Part shown: in pieces, positions 1 through 7,018 of the stretch | How positions within the stretch are numbered: the stretch's first letter is position 1 | Layout of the letters: the number at the start of each line of letters is the position of its first letter | Assembly: GCA_965277075.1 (NCBI GenBank) | Contig: OZ255707.1 | Location: forward strand, 2,294,001-2,358,000 | Length of the DNA stretch: 64,000 bases | Source: Lustribacter sp965277075 | GTDB lineage: Bacteria > Vulcanimicrobiota > Vulcanimicrobiia > Vulcanimicrobiales > Vulcanimicrobiaceae | Direction: 5' to 3' | The notes under the pieces: generated by a model | Databases searched by the model: none | Told to the model about the DNA's origin: nothing | What the model saw: only the letters and a program-made list of their open reading frames with translations | Program-made: the position numbers and the translations under genes

Positions 1-2
1 CG

Positions 3-776
3 CTTTTCGCACATCTCGAGACGCCGTATCTGGGCGCGCTCTCGCGACGCACGCGCATCGCGACCAACGCACGCGCGATCGTCGACGCGGCCGGCGGCAA
101 ACAGGTGCTGTTCTTTCCGGCGCGTTTCGACCACCACTTGGTGCAGACGGGTGACGGCTATGCAGCGTACATCTCGGGCGCGCTCGGCGTATCGACCGAC
201 GCGAACGCGGAGTGGTGGGGGTCGCGGGGCATGGGCACGGTGCCGCATGGGCTCATCGCCGCCTACGGCGGCGACACCGTGCTCGCGACCGAGAAATTTG
301 CCGAGTATATCGACCCGTCGATCAACGTGATCTCCCTCGTCGACTTCGACAACGATTGCGTCGGTACGACCCTCGCCGTCGCGCGTGCACTCGGCGAACG
401 TCTCTGGGGCGTGCGGCTCGATACGTCCGGGACGCTCGTCGACGCGTCGGTCATTCCGCAGATGGGAACGTTTTCGCCGACGGGCGTCAATCCGCAACTC
501 GTGCACAACGTGCGCAGCGCGCTCGACGCTGAAGGTTTCGCGTTCGTGCGGATCGTGGCGAGCGGCGGGTTCAACCCGGCGCGCATCCGCTCGTTCGAGC
601 GCGAGCGCGTGCCGGTCGATGCCTACGCGGTCGGCAGCGCGTTCTTCGACGACGCCGGACATTACGATTTCACTGCGGACATCGTCGCAATCCAGGAGCG
701 CGACGGGACGTGGCGCGAGTGTCATAAAGTCGGACGTCCCGAACGCGTGAACCCGCGTCTTTCTCCGGTGGATTAA
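3..776 (+). CDS. pncB: Nicotinate phosphoribosyltransferase, 3' part (5' end outside window)
   Basis: The open frame enters from the window edge, so the N-terminus is missing; about 257 residues are visible. The enzyme converts nicotinate and PRPP to nicotinate mononucleotide in NAD salvage. Family-typical segments are RIATNARAIVDAA, GTVPHGLIAAYGGD, SLVDFDNDCVGTTLAVA, GVRLDTSG and the phosphate-loop-like VASGGFNP followed by DAYAVGSAFF. The stop codon overlaps that of the convergent PfpI-type gene. nadA, for de novo NAD synthesis, lies 43 kb away in the same window. The family call is secure; which NAPRTase subfamily it belongs to is not. Confidence 0.9.
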   Translation, partial: LFAHLETPYLGALSRRTRIATNARAIVDAAGGKQVLFFPARFDHHLVQTGDGYAAYISGALGVSTDANAEWWGSRGMGTVPHGLIAAYGGDTVLATEKFAEYIDPSINVISLVDFDNDCVGTTLAVARALGERLWGVRLDTSGTLVDASVIPQMGTFSPTGVNPQLVHNVRSALDAEGFAFVRIVASGGFNPARIRSFERERVPVDAYAVGSAFFDDAGHYDFTADIVAIQERDGTWRECHKVGRPERVNPRLSPVD

Positions 777-1333
777 ACGGCCTGCACGGTCCCCGCCGTC
801 GCGAGTTTTTCGAGGATAGCGCGATTGAACAACAGCAAATCGCCCGGGTTGCGCGATGTCACCCAATTGCCATCGTTGACGACTGGTTGATCGCGGTAGA
901 GACCGCCCGCGTTGCGGACGTCGTCGGCGATCGACGCGAATCCGGTGAGCGTCCGCCCGCGTACGAGCTGCGCCGAGATCAGGATTTGCGGACCGTGGCA
1001 GATCACGAACATCGGTTTCTTCGCGGTGTCGAACTCGCGCACGAAACGCTGCACGTCTTTGTTCATCCGTAAATGATCGGGTGACTGACCGCCCGGAATG
1101 AGAATCGCGTCGAAGTCGTCCGCCGTGACGTCGGCGACGATCTCTTCCGCGCGAACGCTCTGACCCTCGTCGAGCCCTTTCTTCCCGCGAATTTTCTGCA
1201 GCGCGCGGTCGTCGGCGCCGACGATCGTCACCACCGCGCCCGCTGCCTCGAGCGCCGTTTTGGGCTCGAGCAACTCCGACTCTTCAAATCCGTCGCCGAC
1301 AAGTGCGGCAACCCGTTTGCCTTCAATCTCCAT
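773..1333 (-). CDS. DJ-1/PfpI family protein (type 1 glutamine amidotransferase-like)
   Basis: About 186 residues starting at MEIEGKRVAALVGDGFEESE, a typical PfpI/YhbO N-terminus with the conserved Glu of the FEESE segment. ILIPGGQSPDHLR and the nucleophile elbow FVICHGPQ, carrying the reactive Cys followed by His, are present. Members are described as stress-linked deglycase, chaperone or hydrolase-like cytosolic proteins; the exact substrate cannot be read from sequence. The frame stays open 64 codons further upstream, but that extension translates a tandem repeat (Arg/Ala/Gly-rich, twice the same motif). The ATG at 1333 is therefore preferred. It converges on the nicotinate phosphoribosyltransferase gene with overlapping stops. 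Confidence 0.85.
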   Translation of the reverse strand: MEIEGKRVAALVGDGFEESELLEPKTALEAAGAVVTIVGADDRALQKIRGKKGLDEGQSVRAEEIVADVTADDFDAILIPGGQSPDHLRMNKDVQRFVREFDTAKKPMFVICHGPQILISAQLVRGRTLTGFASIADDVRNAGGLYRDQPVVNDGNWVTSRNPGDLLLFNRAILEKLATAGTVQAV

Positions 1334-1345
1334 TGGAAGGCGCTT

Positions 1346-1559
1346 CGGCCCAGCCTCCGCGCCCCCCGCTTCGCGGAGCCCCCGGGCCGACCTCGCCGCC
1401 CGTTTTCCCTGGGCGCGCCGGTACGGCGCTTGGTCCATCACCCTGCTCGTGTCGGCCCAGCCTGCGCGCCCCCCCGCTTCGCGGGGCCCCCGCGCCGACC
1501 TCGCCGCTTCGTTTTCCCTCGGCATCCTGGTACGGCGCTCGGTCCATCACCCCGCACGT
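1346..1559. repeat. Two imperfect tandem copies of a ~107-bp GC-rich unit
   Basis: Copy 1 begins at 1346 (cggcccagcc) and copy 2 at 1453 with the same bases. Both contain a short hairpin (ccccgc-ttc-gcgggg type), the segment gccgacctcgccgc, a tttccct stretch and end in ggtccatcaccc. They differ by scattered substitutions and a one-base change in a C run. The block lies directly upstream of the PfpI-type start and is open on the minus strand, giving a repeated AARSARGxREAGG peptide. It is probably one member of a genome-dispersed repeat family, but only this locus is visible. Confidence 0.8.
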
Positions 1560-1611
1560 GCTGCCGGCCGGGTTATTGCGGTGTTGCCGGCTCAAGGGTG
1601 GGGTTGGTGCG

Positions 1612-2109
1612 CTACAGCGTGCCGTTTGTTTGCTGGACGGCGGTTCGCAGGAGGTAGGTCAGTTCGATTTCGAGATGGCCTAGGGAGTCGAGGATCGGGT
1701 CGTCCCGGAGGGCAGCGAGCGCGGGGTTACGCTTGAGCATGTCGCCTTCGGGCACGGCATGCCGAGGGTTGATCTCGCGCATGTAGATGCGGGCGTCGAA
1801 ACGCGTCGGACCATCGGGCAAAAAATAGAGCGGATCGAGGCCCATGGCGTACACTTCGAGCGAAAGCAAGCCCGACTTTTGCATGAACTCGATCGCTTTC
1901 AGACGCAGGGCTCGCGCGAGCCGCGCGAGGATCGGAACCGTCGCGCGCTCTTCGCCGCCGAGGACGCGACCGACAAGCGCCGCATCGAGACCGGCTTTGG
2001 TCGCGAGCGCAGCGGCATCCAGTCCCTCGGCAACCGCGAGGGACGCAATGGTTGCTCCGAAAAGCGTGCCGCCGGCCGTTCCCCGGATGCCGTCATACGT
2101 CGGTTCCAC
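1612..2109 (-). CDS. Small helix-turn-helix-like protein, function unknown
   Basis: About 165 residues if the GTG at 2109 is used. The frame is open to 2328, but that extension would overlap the divergent isopentenyl-diphosphate isomerase gene. Residues of the type LFGATIASLAVAEGLDAAALATKAGLDAALVGRVLGGEERATVPILARLARAL fit an XRE-like HTH fold: five helices, with the recognition region at AALVGRVLGGEE. The C-terminal half (YFLPDGPTRFDARIYMREINPRHAVPEGDML) has no family I recognise. It is divergently placed 50 bp from the isomerase start, so a local regulatory role is possible but unproven. Confidence 0.6.
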   Translation of the reverse strand: MEPTYDGIRGTAGGTLFGATIASLAVAEGLDAAALATKAGLDAALVGRVLGGEERATVPILARLARALRLKAIEFMQKSGLLSLEVYAMGLDPLYFLPDGPTRFDARIYMREINPRHAVPEGDMLKRNPALAALRDDPILDSLGHLEIELTYLLRTAVQQTNGTL

Positions 2110-2159
2110 GTGGGGCGCATTGGCGAGGCTGCGGGCTTCGCCTGTGGAACCCAGGGCCG

Positions 2160-3188
2160 GTGCTCCAACCGACGATCGGCGCCACTGAAGCTCGAAAGGC
2201 GCGCCACCTCGACGTCTGTCTCGACGAAGACGTGCAATCGGCGCTCGATGCCGGTTGGGACGGCGTGCGACTGCAACACGAAGCATTGCCGGAGATCGCG
2301 CTCGACGACGTCGACATTTCGACGACATTTCTCGGCTTCGCGTTGCGGGCGCCGCTCCTGGTGTCGTCGATGACCGGCGGGACGACGCGCGCCGCGACGA
2401 TCAACCGCCGCTTGGCATCGGCGGCGGAGCGCGCGGGCATCGCGCTCGGTCTTGGAAGCGGCCGCGCCTTGATCGAAGATCCGGAGTTACTGCCGACGTT
2501 CGCCGTTCGCGACGTCGCGCCGCACGCGCTTCTCTTCGCGAATCTCGGCGCCGTGCAGCTCAACTACGGTGTCGGCGCCGACGACGTACGCCGATTGATC
2601 GAATCATTGCACGCGGACGCGCTCTTTCTCCATCTCAATCCGCTGCAAGAAGCCCTTCAACCGTCGGGCGACACGAATTTTCGTGCGCTGCTTCCAAAAA
2701 TCTCGCAGCTCTGCCATGTGCTCGACGTTCCCGTGTTAGCGAAAGGCGTGGGTTCGGGCATCTCGCGCGGCACCGTGCAGCGATTGCTCGAGGCCGGCGT
2801 GACCGCGATCGACATCGCTGCCGCCGGCGGGACGTCGTGGGCGCGCGTCGAGGGGAAACGCTCGGGCGATGACCGGCGTGAGGCGCTCGCGGAAACGTTC
2901 GCCGGTTGGGGCACACCCGGGGTCATCGCCTTGCGCGAATTGCGCAGCGCGTTTCCGGCGTTGCCGTTGATCGCCAGCGGCGGACTGCGAAGCGGCGTGC
3001 AGGCCGCGAAAGCGCTTGCGCTCGGTGCCGATGTCTGCGGACTCGCGCTGCCGTTTCTCGAAGCGGCAGACACGTCGGATGAAGCGGTCGACGAACTGGT
3101 CGCTGCACTCATCGATGGCGTACGCATCGCGATGTTTGCCACCGGATCCGCGCGGATCGAGGATTTGCGCCGCTCGGTGATCGCGTAA
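2160..3188 (+). CDS. fni: Type 2 isopentenyl-diphosphate delta-isomerase (FMN-dependent)
   Basis: About 342 residues, the normal family length, from a GTG at 2160. It interconverts IPP and DMAPP in isoprenoid synthesis with reduced FMN and Mg2+. A TIM-barrel flavoprotein pattern is visible: RKARHLDVCL near the N-terminus, SSMTGGT, GLGSGRALIEDPE, LFANLGAVQ, LNPLQEALQPSGDTNF (the substrate and metal loop region), PVLAKGVGSGIS, DIAAAGGTSWARVE and the phosphate-binding ASGGLRSGVQAAKALALGADVCGLA. The upstream in-frame extension to 2052 lies in the divergent promoter region and looks non-coding. No other isoprenoid gene is adjacent. Confidence 0.93.
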   Translation: MLQPTIGATEARKARHLDVCLDEDVQSALDAGWDGVRLQHEALPEIALDDVDISTTFLGFALRAPLLVSSMTGGTTRAATINRRLASAAERAGIALGLGSGRALIEDPELLPTFAVRDVAPHALLFANLGAVQLNYGVGADDVRRLIESLHADALFLHLNPLQEALQPSGDTNFRALLPKISQLCHVLDVPVLAKGVGSGISRGTVQRLLEAGVTAIDIAAAGGTSWARVEGKRSGDDRREALAETFAGWGTPGVIALRELRSAFPALPLIASGGLRSGVQAAKALALGADVCGLALPFLEAADTSDEAVDELVAALIDGVRIAMFATGSARIEDLRRSVIA

Positions 3189-3527
3189 CTACGGCGCGCT
3201 CGGACGCACGCGCGGCGCGCGCCGTACCAACACCTCGCCGTTCGCGACCGTCACGTCGAACGTATCGATGGCCGCGAACGCGCCGGGCGTCATCGTCCCG
3301 TCGGTCAGGTTGAAACACCACGCATGCCACGAGCAGGTCACCGTCGTTCCCGCCACCCAGCCGTCGGTGAGCGGCGCGCCTTGGTGCGGGCACGCGTTGT
3401 CGATGGCGTAGAATCGACCGTCGACGTTGAAGACGGCGATCTCGCGTCCATCGACGGTCACCGTGCGCGGGCGATCGGGCGTGACGTCCGCCGCGCGAGC
3501 GACGGGTACGAAGGCTTCACTAGACAC
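3189..3527 (-). CDS. Rieske [2Fe-2S] ferredoxin-like protein
   Basis: 112 residues from a GTG at 3527 (VSSEAFVPVARAADV). The cluster motif CPHQGAPL...CSWHAWCF supplies the Cys-X-His and Cys-X2-His ligands. The protein is a lone Rieske domain, as in ferredoxins of ring-hydroxylating dioxygenases or NirD-type subunits, so an electron-carrier role is likely. No oxygenase or reductase partner gene is next to it. The longer open frame up to 3767 runs antisense into the next gene and is not supported. It ends tail-to-tail with the isomerase gene, directly after its stop. Confidence 0.85.
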   Translation of the reverse strand: MSSEAFVPVARAADVTPDRPRTVTVDGREIAVFNVDGRFYAIDNACPHQGAPLTDGWVAGTTVTCSWHAWCFNLTDGTMTPGAFAAIDTFDVTVANGEVLVRRAPRVRPSAP

Positions 3528-3560
3528 GAGCGCGCCGTTCGCGCGCCGGGGAGAAACGCC

Positions 3561-3887
3561 ATGCTGCGCGACTATCGGGATTGGCTCGAATCGGAACTCA
3601 AACTGCTCGGAAATGCGAGCCATCACGCCTACTCGTTCGGACAGGCGAACATGGCAAAGCGCGCGCTCGAGAAGTTCGACGCCGAGCGCGAACGCACGCT
3701 CTACGTCGGGCTGGATCGCATGGAGGCCCGGCGCGTGCTCACGGCGATCGAGATGCTCGGCCAGCAAACGACGTCGACCCCGCCCGAGTTTGCGGCGTTA
3801 CGCAATGCCGTCACCGCCGCCCTCGAAGAATCGGCGACGCCGGTCACCGCGGACCGCGAGCCGATCGACACCGGCACCTCCGGCTGA
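3561..3887 (+). CDS. Hypothetical small soluble protein
   Basis: 108 residues from the ATG at 3561, preceded by a good purine-rich site (ggggagaa). The protein is mostly helical and charged (DWLESELKLLGNASHHAYSFGQANMAKRALEKFDAERERTLYVGLDRMEARRVLTAIEML), with a proline/threonine-rich C-terminus. No signal peptide, membrane segment or known motif is seen. It is divergent from the Rieske gene with only 33 bp between starts, so the two probably share a promoter region. I do not recognise the family. Confidence 0.6.
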   Translation: MLRDYRDWLESELKLLGNASHHAYSFGQANMAKRALEKFDAERERTLYVGLDRMEARRVLTAIEMLGQQTTSTPPEFAALRNAVTAALEESATPVTADREPIDTGTSG

Positions 3888-3930
3888 CATCCGTGGCGGC
3901 GTCGCCACCCGCATCTTGACGTGCGCATAT

Positions 3931-3947
3931 TTGACGTGTACTGTCAA
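3931..3947. promoter_or_regulatory. Candidate MarR operator overlapping a promoter
   Basis: An inverted repeat TTGAC-N7-GTCAA lies 37 bp upstream of the MarR-family start. The left arm doubles as a possible -35 hexamer, and a second TTGACG lies just upstream (3916). MarR proteins commonly bind such 17-bp palindromes in their own promoter. Binding by this particular regulator is inference. Confidence 0.5.
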
Positions 3948-3983
3948 TCGTACAACTTTCTTCCACGCCGAAGGGAGCCGGCT

Positions 3984-4448
3984 TTGAAACACGCGACCGC
4001 AGACGTCTTCGAGTATTCCGTTTCCACGCTCGGTCATCGCTTTCGCCGGTGTCACCAAATCGACGTCGCACTTTTCAATCAGGAGATCGCCGAATTCGGG
4101 TTGACGCCGGTTCAGTTCACCGCGCTCGCGGCCATCATTGCGAACGAGGACAGCGACGCCGGGCGCATCGCCGCGCTCGTCAAGACCGATCGTTCCACGA
4201 TCGGCAGCGTTATCGAACGGCTCGAAACGAAAGCCTTCATCGAGCGGGAGTATCGCTTCAACGACAAGCGTACGAAGCGCCTGCGTTCGACGCCGCTCGG
4301 GCGCGCCGCCCTCGATCGCGCCAGCGCCGCCGCGCATCGAGCGCAAGAACGTCTCGTTGCCGTCCTCGACCCGGAAGCGCGCGTCGCGCTCTCGCGTTTG
4401 CTCGATCTCGTCATCGCCGGCCATGACGATCAACCGGCCGACGACTGA
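3984..4448 (+). CDS. MarR-family transcriptional regulator
   Basis: 154 residues from TTG at 3984, chosen because of the strong Shine-Dalgarno aagggag at 3971-3977. The winged-helix pattern is LTPVQFTALAAIIANEDSDAGRIAALVKTDRSTIGSVIERLETKAFIEREYRFNDKRTKRLRSTPLG: recognition helix around DRSTIGSVIERL, then the DKR wing. MarR proteins are dimeric repressors released by small aromatic or oxidative ligands. It precedes, on the same strand, a luciferase-like monooxygenase and a GrdB/PrdB-like protein. It probably controls itself and these through the 3931-3947 palindrome. Confidence 0.87.
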   Translation: MKHATADVFEYSVSTLGHRFRRCHQIDVALFNQEIAEFGLTPVQFTALAAIIANEDSDAGRIAALVKTDRSTIGSVIERLETKAFIEREYRFNDKRTKRLRSTPLGRAALDRASAAAHRAQERLVAVLDPEARVALSRLLDLVIAGHDDQPADD

Positions 4449-4487
4449 CCGCGAATCCACCACGTCAACGTAAAGGCGAATCGAATC

Positions 4488-5567
4488 ATGGAATTCGGAC
4501 TTCAGTTTTTCCCGTGCGTTTCCGAGGCCCAAGTACCGGCGCAACAATGGTTCGACGACTCGCTGCGCTTGTGCGAAGAGGGCGAACCGCTCGGCTATTC
4601 GCACGCCCGCATCGTCGAACATTACTTCAATCGCTACGGCGGCTACTCGCCCAACCCGCTGATTTTCTTAGCGTGCGTGGCTCAACGCACGACGACGATG
4701 CGACTGATCACGGGCGCCGTCTTGCCGGTCTTCAATAACCCCTTGAAGCTGGCCGGCGAGATCGGCATGGTCGACGCGCTCTCGCACGGCCGGCTCGACA
4801 TCGGATTCGCACGCGCGTTCCTGCCGCACGAGTTCAGCCGGTTCGGCATTTCCCTTGATGAGAGCCGGGAGCGTTTCGACGAAGGCTTCGAGGTCGTGCG
4901 CCGGTTGTTGGAAGACGACATCGTTGAATTCCACGGCAAATTCACGACGTTTCCGCCGACGACGTCGTTGCCGCGGCCGACCCAGAAGCCGCGACCCCCA
5001 TTCTGGATCGCGGCCCTCGCTACCGAATCGTCCTTCGAGAATGCCGGCCGCCTCGGTCACTCGGTCATGGCGATCCCGCTGGCGACGTCGCAGATGCGCC
5101 GGCTCATCGAGATCTATCGCGACGCGTGGCGGGCGGCCGGTCACCCGGGCGACGGTCGCGTCATGCTTGCATTCCACATGTTTTGTCACGAGGATCAACG
5201 TGAGGCGGTTCGCATCGCCCGCACTCCGCTCACGGAATACCTGAAATCGCTCGTCGATGCGGCCAGCGACTGGACGACGGGCTCGACGTCGGCCGACTAT
5301 CCAGGCTACGACAAAATCATCGAAAAGCTGCGCAGCGACACGATCGAAACACAGATGACGTCCGGGGCCGCGTGGGTCGGTTCGCCGCAATCGATTGCGA
5401 CGCAGATCGAAGAGTACCTCGACGCCGTCGGACCCTTCGAAATCGCCTCGTTGCAAGTGAACTTCGGTACCATTCCCTACGACATCGCCCGCTCGTCGAT
5501 GCGGCTCTTCGGTCAGGAAGTGCTGCCGAAGTTTGCCGATCGCGCGCTTGTCGCTCACGGGCAGTAA
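4488..5567 (+). CDS. Luciferase-like flavin-dependent monooxygenase (LLM class)
   Basis: 359 residues, the usual length of bacterial-luciferase-family monooxygenases. The pattern is typical: MEFGLQFFPC at the first strand, GYSHARIVEHYF, a GAVLPVFNNPLKLAGEIGMVDALSHGRLDIGFARAF block that in this family contacts the flavin phosphate, PFWIAALATESS, and a C-terminal VGSPQSIATQIEEYLDAVG. It would use FMNH2 and O2; the substrate is unknown. It follows the MarR gene and is separated by only 2 nt from the next gene, so the three probably form an operon for oxidising a small organic compound. Confidence 0.87.
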   Translation: MEFGLQFFPCVSEAQVPAQQWFDDSLRLCEEGEPLGYSHARIVEHYFNRYGGYSPNPLIFLACVAQRTTTMRLITGAVLPVFNNPLKLAGEIGMVDALSHGRLDIGFARAFLPHEFSRFGISLDESRERFDEGFEVVRRLLEDDIVEFHGKFTTFPPTTSLPRPTQKPRPPFWIAALATESSFENAGRLGHSVMAIPLATSQMRRLIEIYRDAWRAAGHPGDGRVMLAFHMFCHEDQREAVRIARTPLTEYLKSLVDAASDWTTGSTSADYPGYDKIIEKLRSDTIETQMTSGAAWVGSPQSIATQIEEYLDAVGPFEIASLQVNFGTIPYDIARSSMRLFGQEVLPKFADRALVAHGQ

Positions 5568-5569
5568 AC

Positions 5570-6472
5570 GTGCAGAGCACCGCGAGCGCGCCCTACTCGT
5601 ATTACGATCTCGCACGGGAGAACGACCTCACCGACGTGACGCTGCCGGACGTCGACTTTCCCATTCCGTCGCGAACGCCGCTCAAGAAGCCGCTCGCGGA
5701 ATGCACCATCGGCGTCTATGCCAGCTGCGGTCTCTATTACCAGCACGACACGATCCCGGCGCGGACGAACGATCTCAGCTATCGTTTGATCGACCGTCGC
5801 GTCCCGCTCGCCGAACTGCGCATGGCGCACGTGAGTCCCGTCCGTATGTGGGCCGAGCAGGACCTCAACGTATCGTATCCGCTCGACCGTTTGATCGAGC
5901 TCGAACGCGAGGGTCTTTTCGCGCGGGTCGCCGATCAGGCCGTTTCGCTCGTCGGCTCGATCAGCGTCTACACGGACCTCGTCGAAAAAGCTGTTCCGAA
6001 AATCCTGGCTGAGTACGAGCGGCAAAAGGTCGATCTCGTCCTGTTGCTTCCGTTCTGCCCGATGTGTCATCGCTCGACGAGCGTCGTCGCGCGGGCACTT
6101 GAAGCACGCGGCATGCCGACGGTGACGACGACGACATCCTGGGAAATGTCAGAACAGTATAAGCCGCCGCGCGTCGCCTGGCTTGACTTTCCACTCGGCT
6201 GCGCCGCCGGCCGTCCCAACGTCCCCGATCAGCAGCGCGACATCGTCCGCACCGTACTCGTGATGGCGTCGGCATTTCCGGAACCGTGGGCCATCGAGAA
6301 GTTGCCGTTTTCGTGGTCTCCGGACGGCACCCGGGACTGGGTTCAAACGATGGACGATCTCTTTCTCGGCGAGAAACACGAGATCGTTGCCCACAATGTC
6401 GCCGAGCATCGTCGCGTCGGCGACGACTTGCAAGGACGCGAGGCGGAGTTCGCCGTGCGATGTCTGTGCTAA
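5570..6472 (+). CDS. GrdB/PrdB-like (glycine/betaine/proline reductase B-type) protein with CPMC
   Basis: 300 residues from a GTG two bases after the monooxygenase stop. It resembles the family annotated as glycine/sarcosine/betaine/D-proline reductase selenoprotein B. Seen are YASCGLYYQHD, RLIDRRVPLAELRMAHVS, the SVYTDLVEKAVPKILAEYERQKVDLVLLLPF...STSVVARALEARGMPTVTTTT core and a C-terminal PFPLGCAAG-like segment (DFPLGCAAGRPN). The redox motif is C163-P-M-C166, two cysteines, with no in-frame TGA; clostridial reductases use selenocysteine in this type of motif. A role in anaerobic amino-acid reduction is therefore unlikely. The partner is probably the adjacent flavin monooxygenase. Confidence 0.65.
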   Translation: MQSTASAPYSYYDLARENDLTDVTLPDVDFPIPSRTPLKKPLAECTIGVYASCGLYYQHDTIPARTNDLSYRLIDRRVPLAELRMAHVSPVRMWAEQDLNVSYPLDRLIELEREGLFARVADQAVSLVGSISVYTDLVEKAVPKILAEYERQKVDLVLLLPFCPMCHRSTSVVARALEARGMPTVTTTTSWEMSEQYKPPRVAWLDFPLGCAAGRPNVPDQQRDIVRTVLVMASAFPEPWAIEKLPFSWSPDGTRDWVQTMDDLFLGEKHEIVAHNVAEHRRVGDDLQGREAEFAVRCLC

Positions 6473-6605
6473 GCTCCGTCACCGGCGCTGCCCGGCTTGC
6501 GGCGAATGGCCGCTTCTGATACGATTCGCCGGTCGCCGGACCGGATGCGTCAATTGGCGCAAGTCTGGATCCGCGCGAGACTTTCCAATTTGGAGTGTTC
6601 GTAGC

Positions 6606-6875
6606 GTGCCCCTGAGCAAAGAAGCCAAGAGCGAGATCGCGACCAAATTCGGTCGCGGTACCAACGATACCGGTTCAGCCGACGTGCAGATTGCTATTCT
6701 CACCGCGTCGATCAATCATCTGACCGAGCATTTGAAGATTCACAAGAAGGATCACCACAGCCGCCGCGGCCTGCTGATGCAGGTCGGTCAGCGCCGGCGT
6801 CTGCTCGGATATCTACAGAACACAGATTTAGAACGCTATCGTAAGCTGATCGCCGATCTCGGCCTGCGCCGGTAG
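6606..6875 (+). CDS. rpsO: 30S ribosomal protein S15
   Basis: 89 residues, the standard length, from a GTG at 6606 with ggag 11 bases upstream. The sequence runs PLSKEAKSEIATKFGRGTNDTGSADVQIAILTASINHLTEHLKIHKKDHHSRRGLLMQVGQRRRLLGYLQNTDLERYRKLIADLGLRR. It has the invariant GSxEVQI-like and HxxDHxSRRGLL 16S-rRNA-binding segments. S15 nucleates assembly of the 30S platform. It is followed by pnp, the classical rpsO-pnp order. The frame open further upstream (to 6387) overlaps the preceding gene and is not coding. Confidence 0.97.
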   Translation: MPLSKEAKSEIATKFGRGTNDTGSADVQIAILTASINHLTEHLKIHKKDHHSRRGLLMQVGQRRRLLGYLQNTDLERYRKLIADLGLRR

Positions 6876-7018
6876 GAGCGCGTTCACGGCGGTATTGACC
6901 TGCCCGGGCCGTTGCGGCGGCCGGACTTTTCGGCTTGACGAGGCTTCGTGTCACGGCTCCGAGAACGAGAAGCGGTCAAAAAAATAACGAAAAGCAAACG
7001 AAAAATTTAGGAGTACTC

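Noticed and set aside
5570..6472. Selenocysteine in the GrdB/PrdB-like protein
   Set aside because: The redox motif is encoded by ordinary Cys codons and there is no in-frame TGA, so no recoding is needed.
6876..7018. Possible rho-independent terminator between rpsO and pnp
   Set aside because: The hairpin is short and the T-tract only four bases; it is mentioned with pnp as a possible processing site rather than listed as a terminator.
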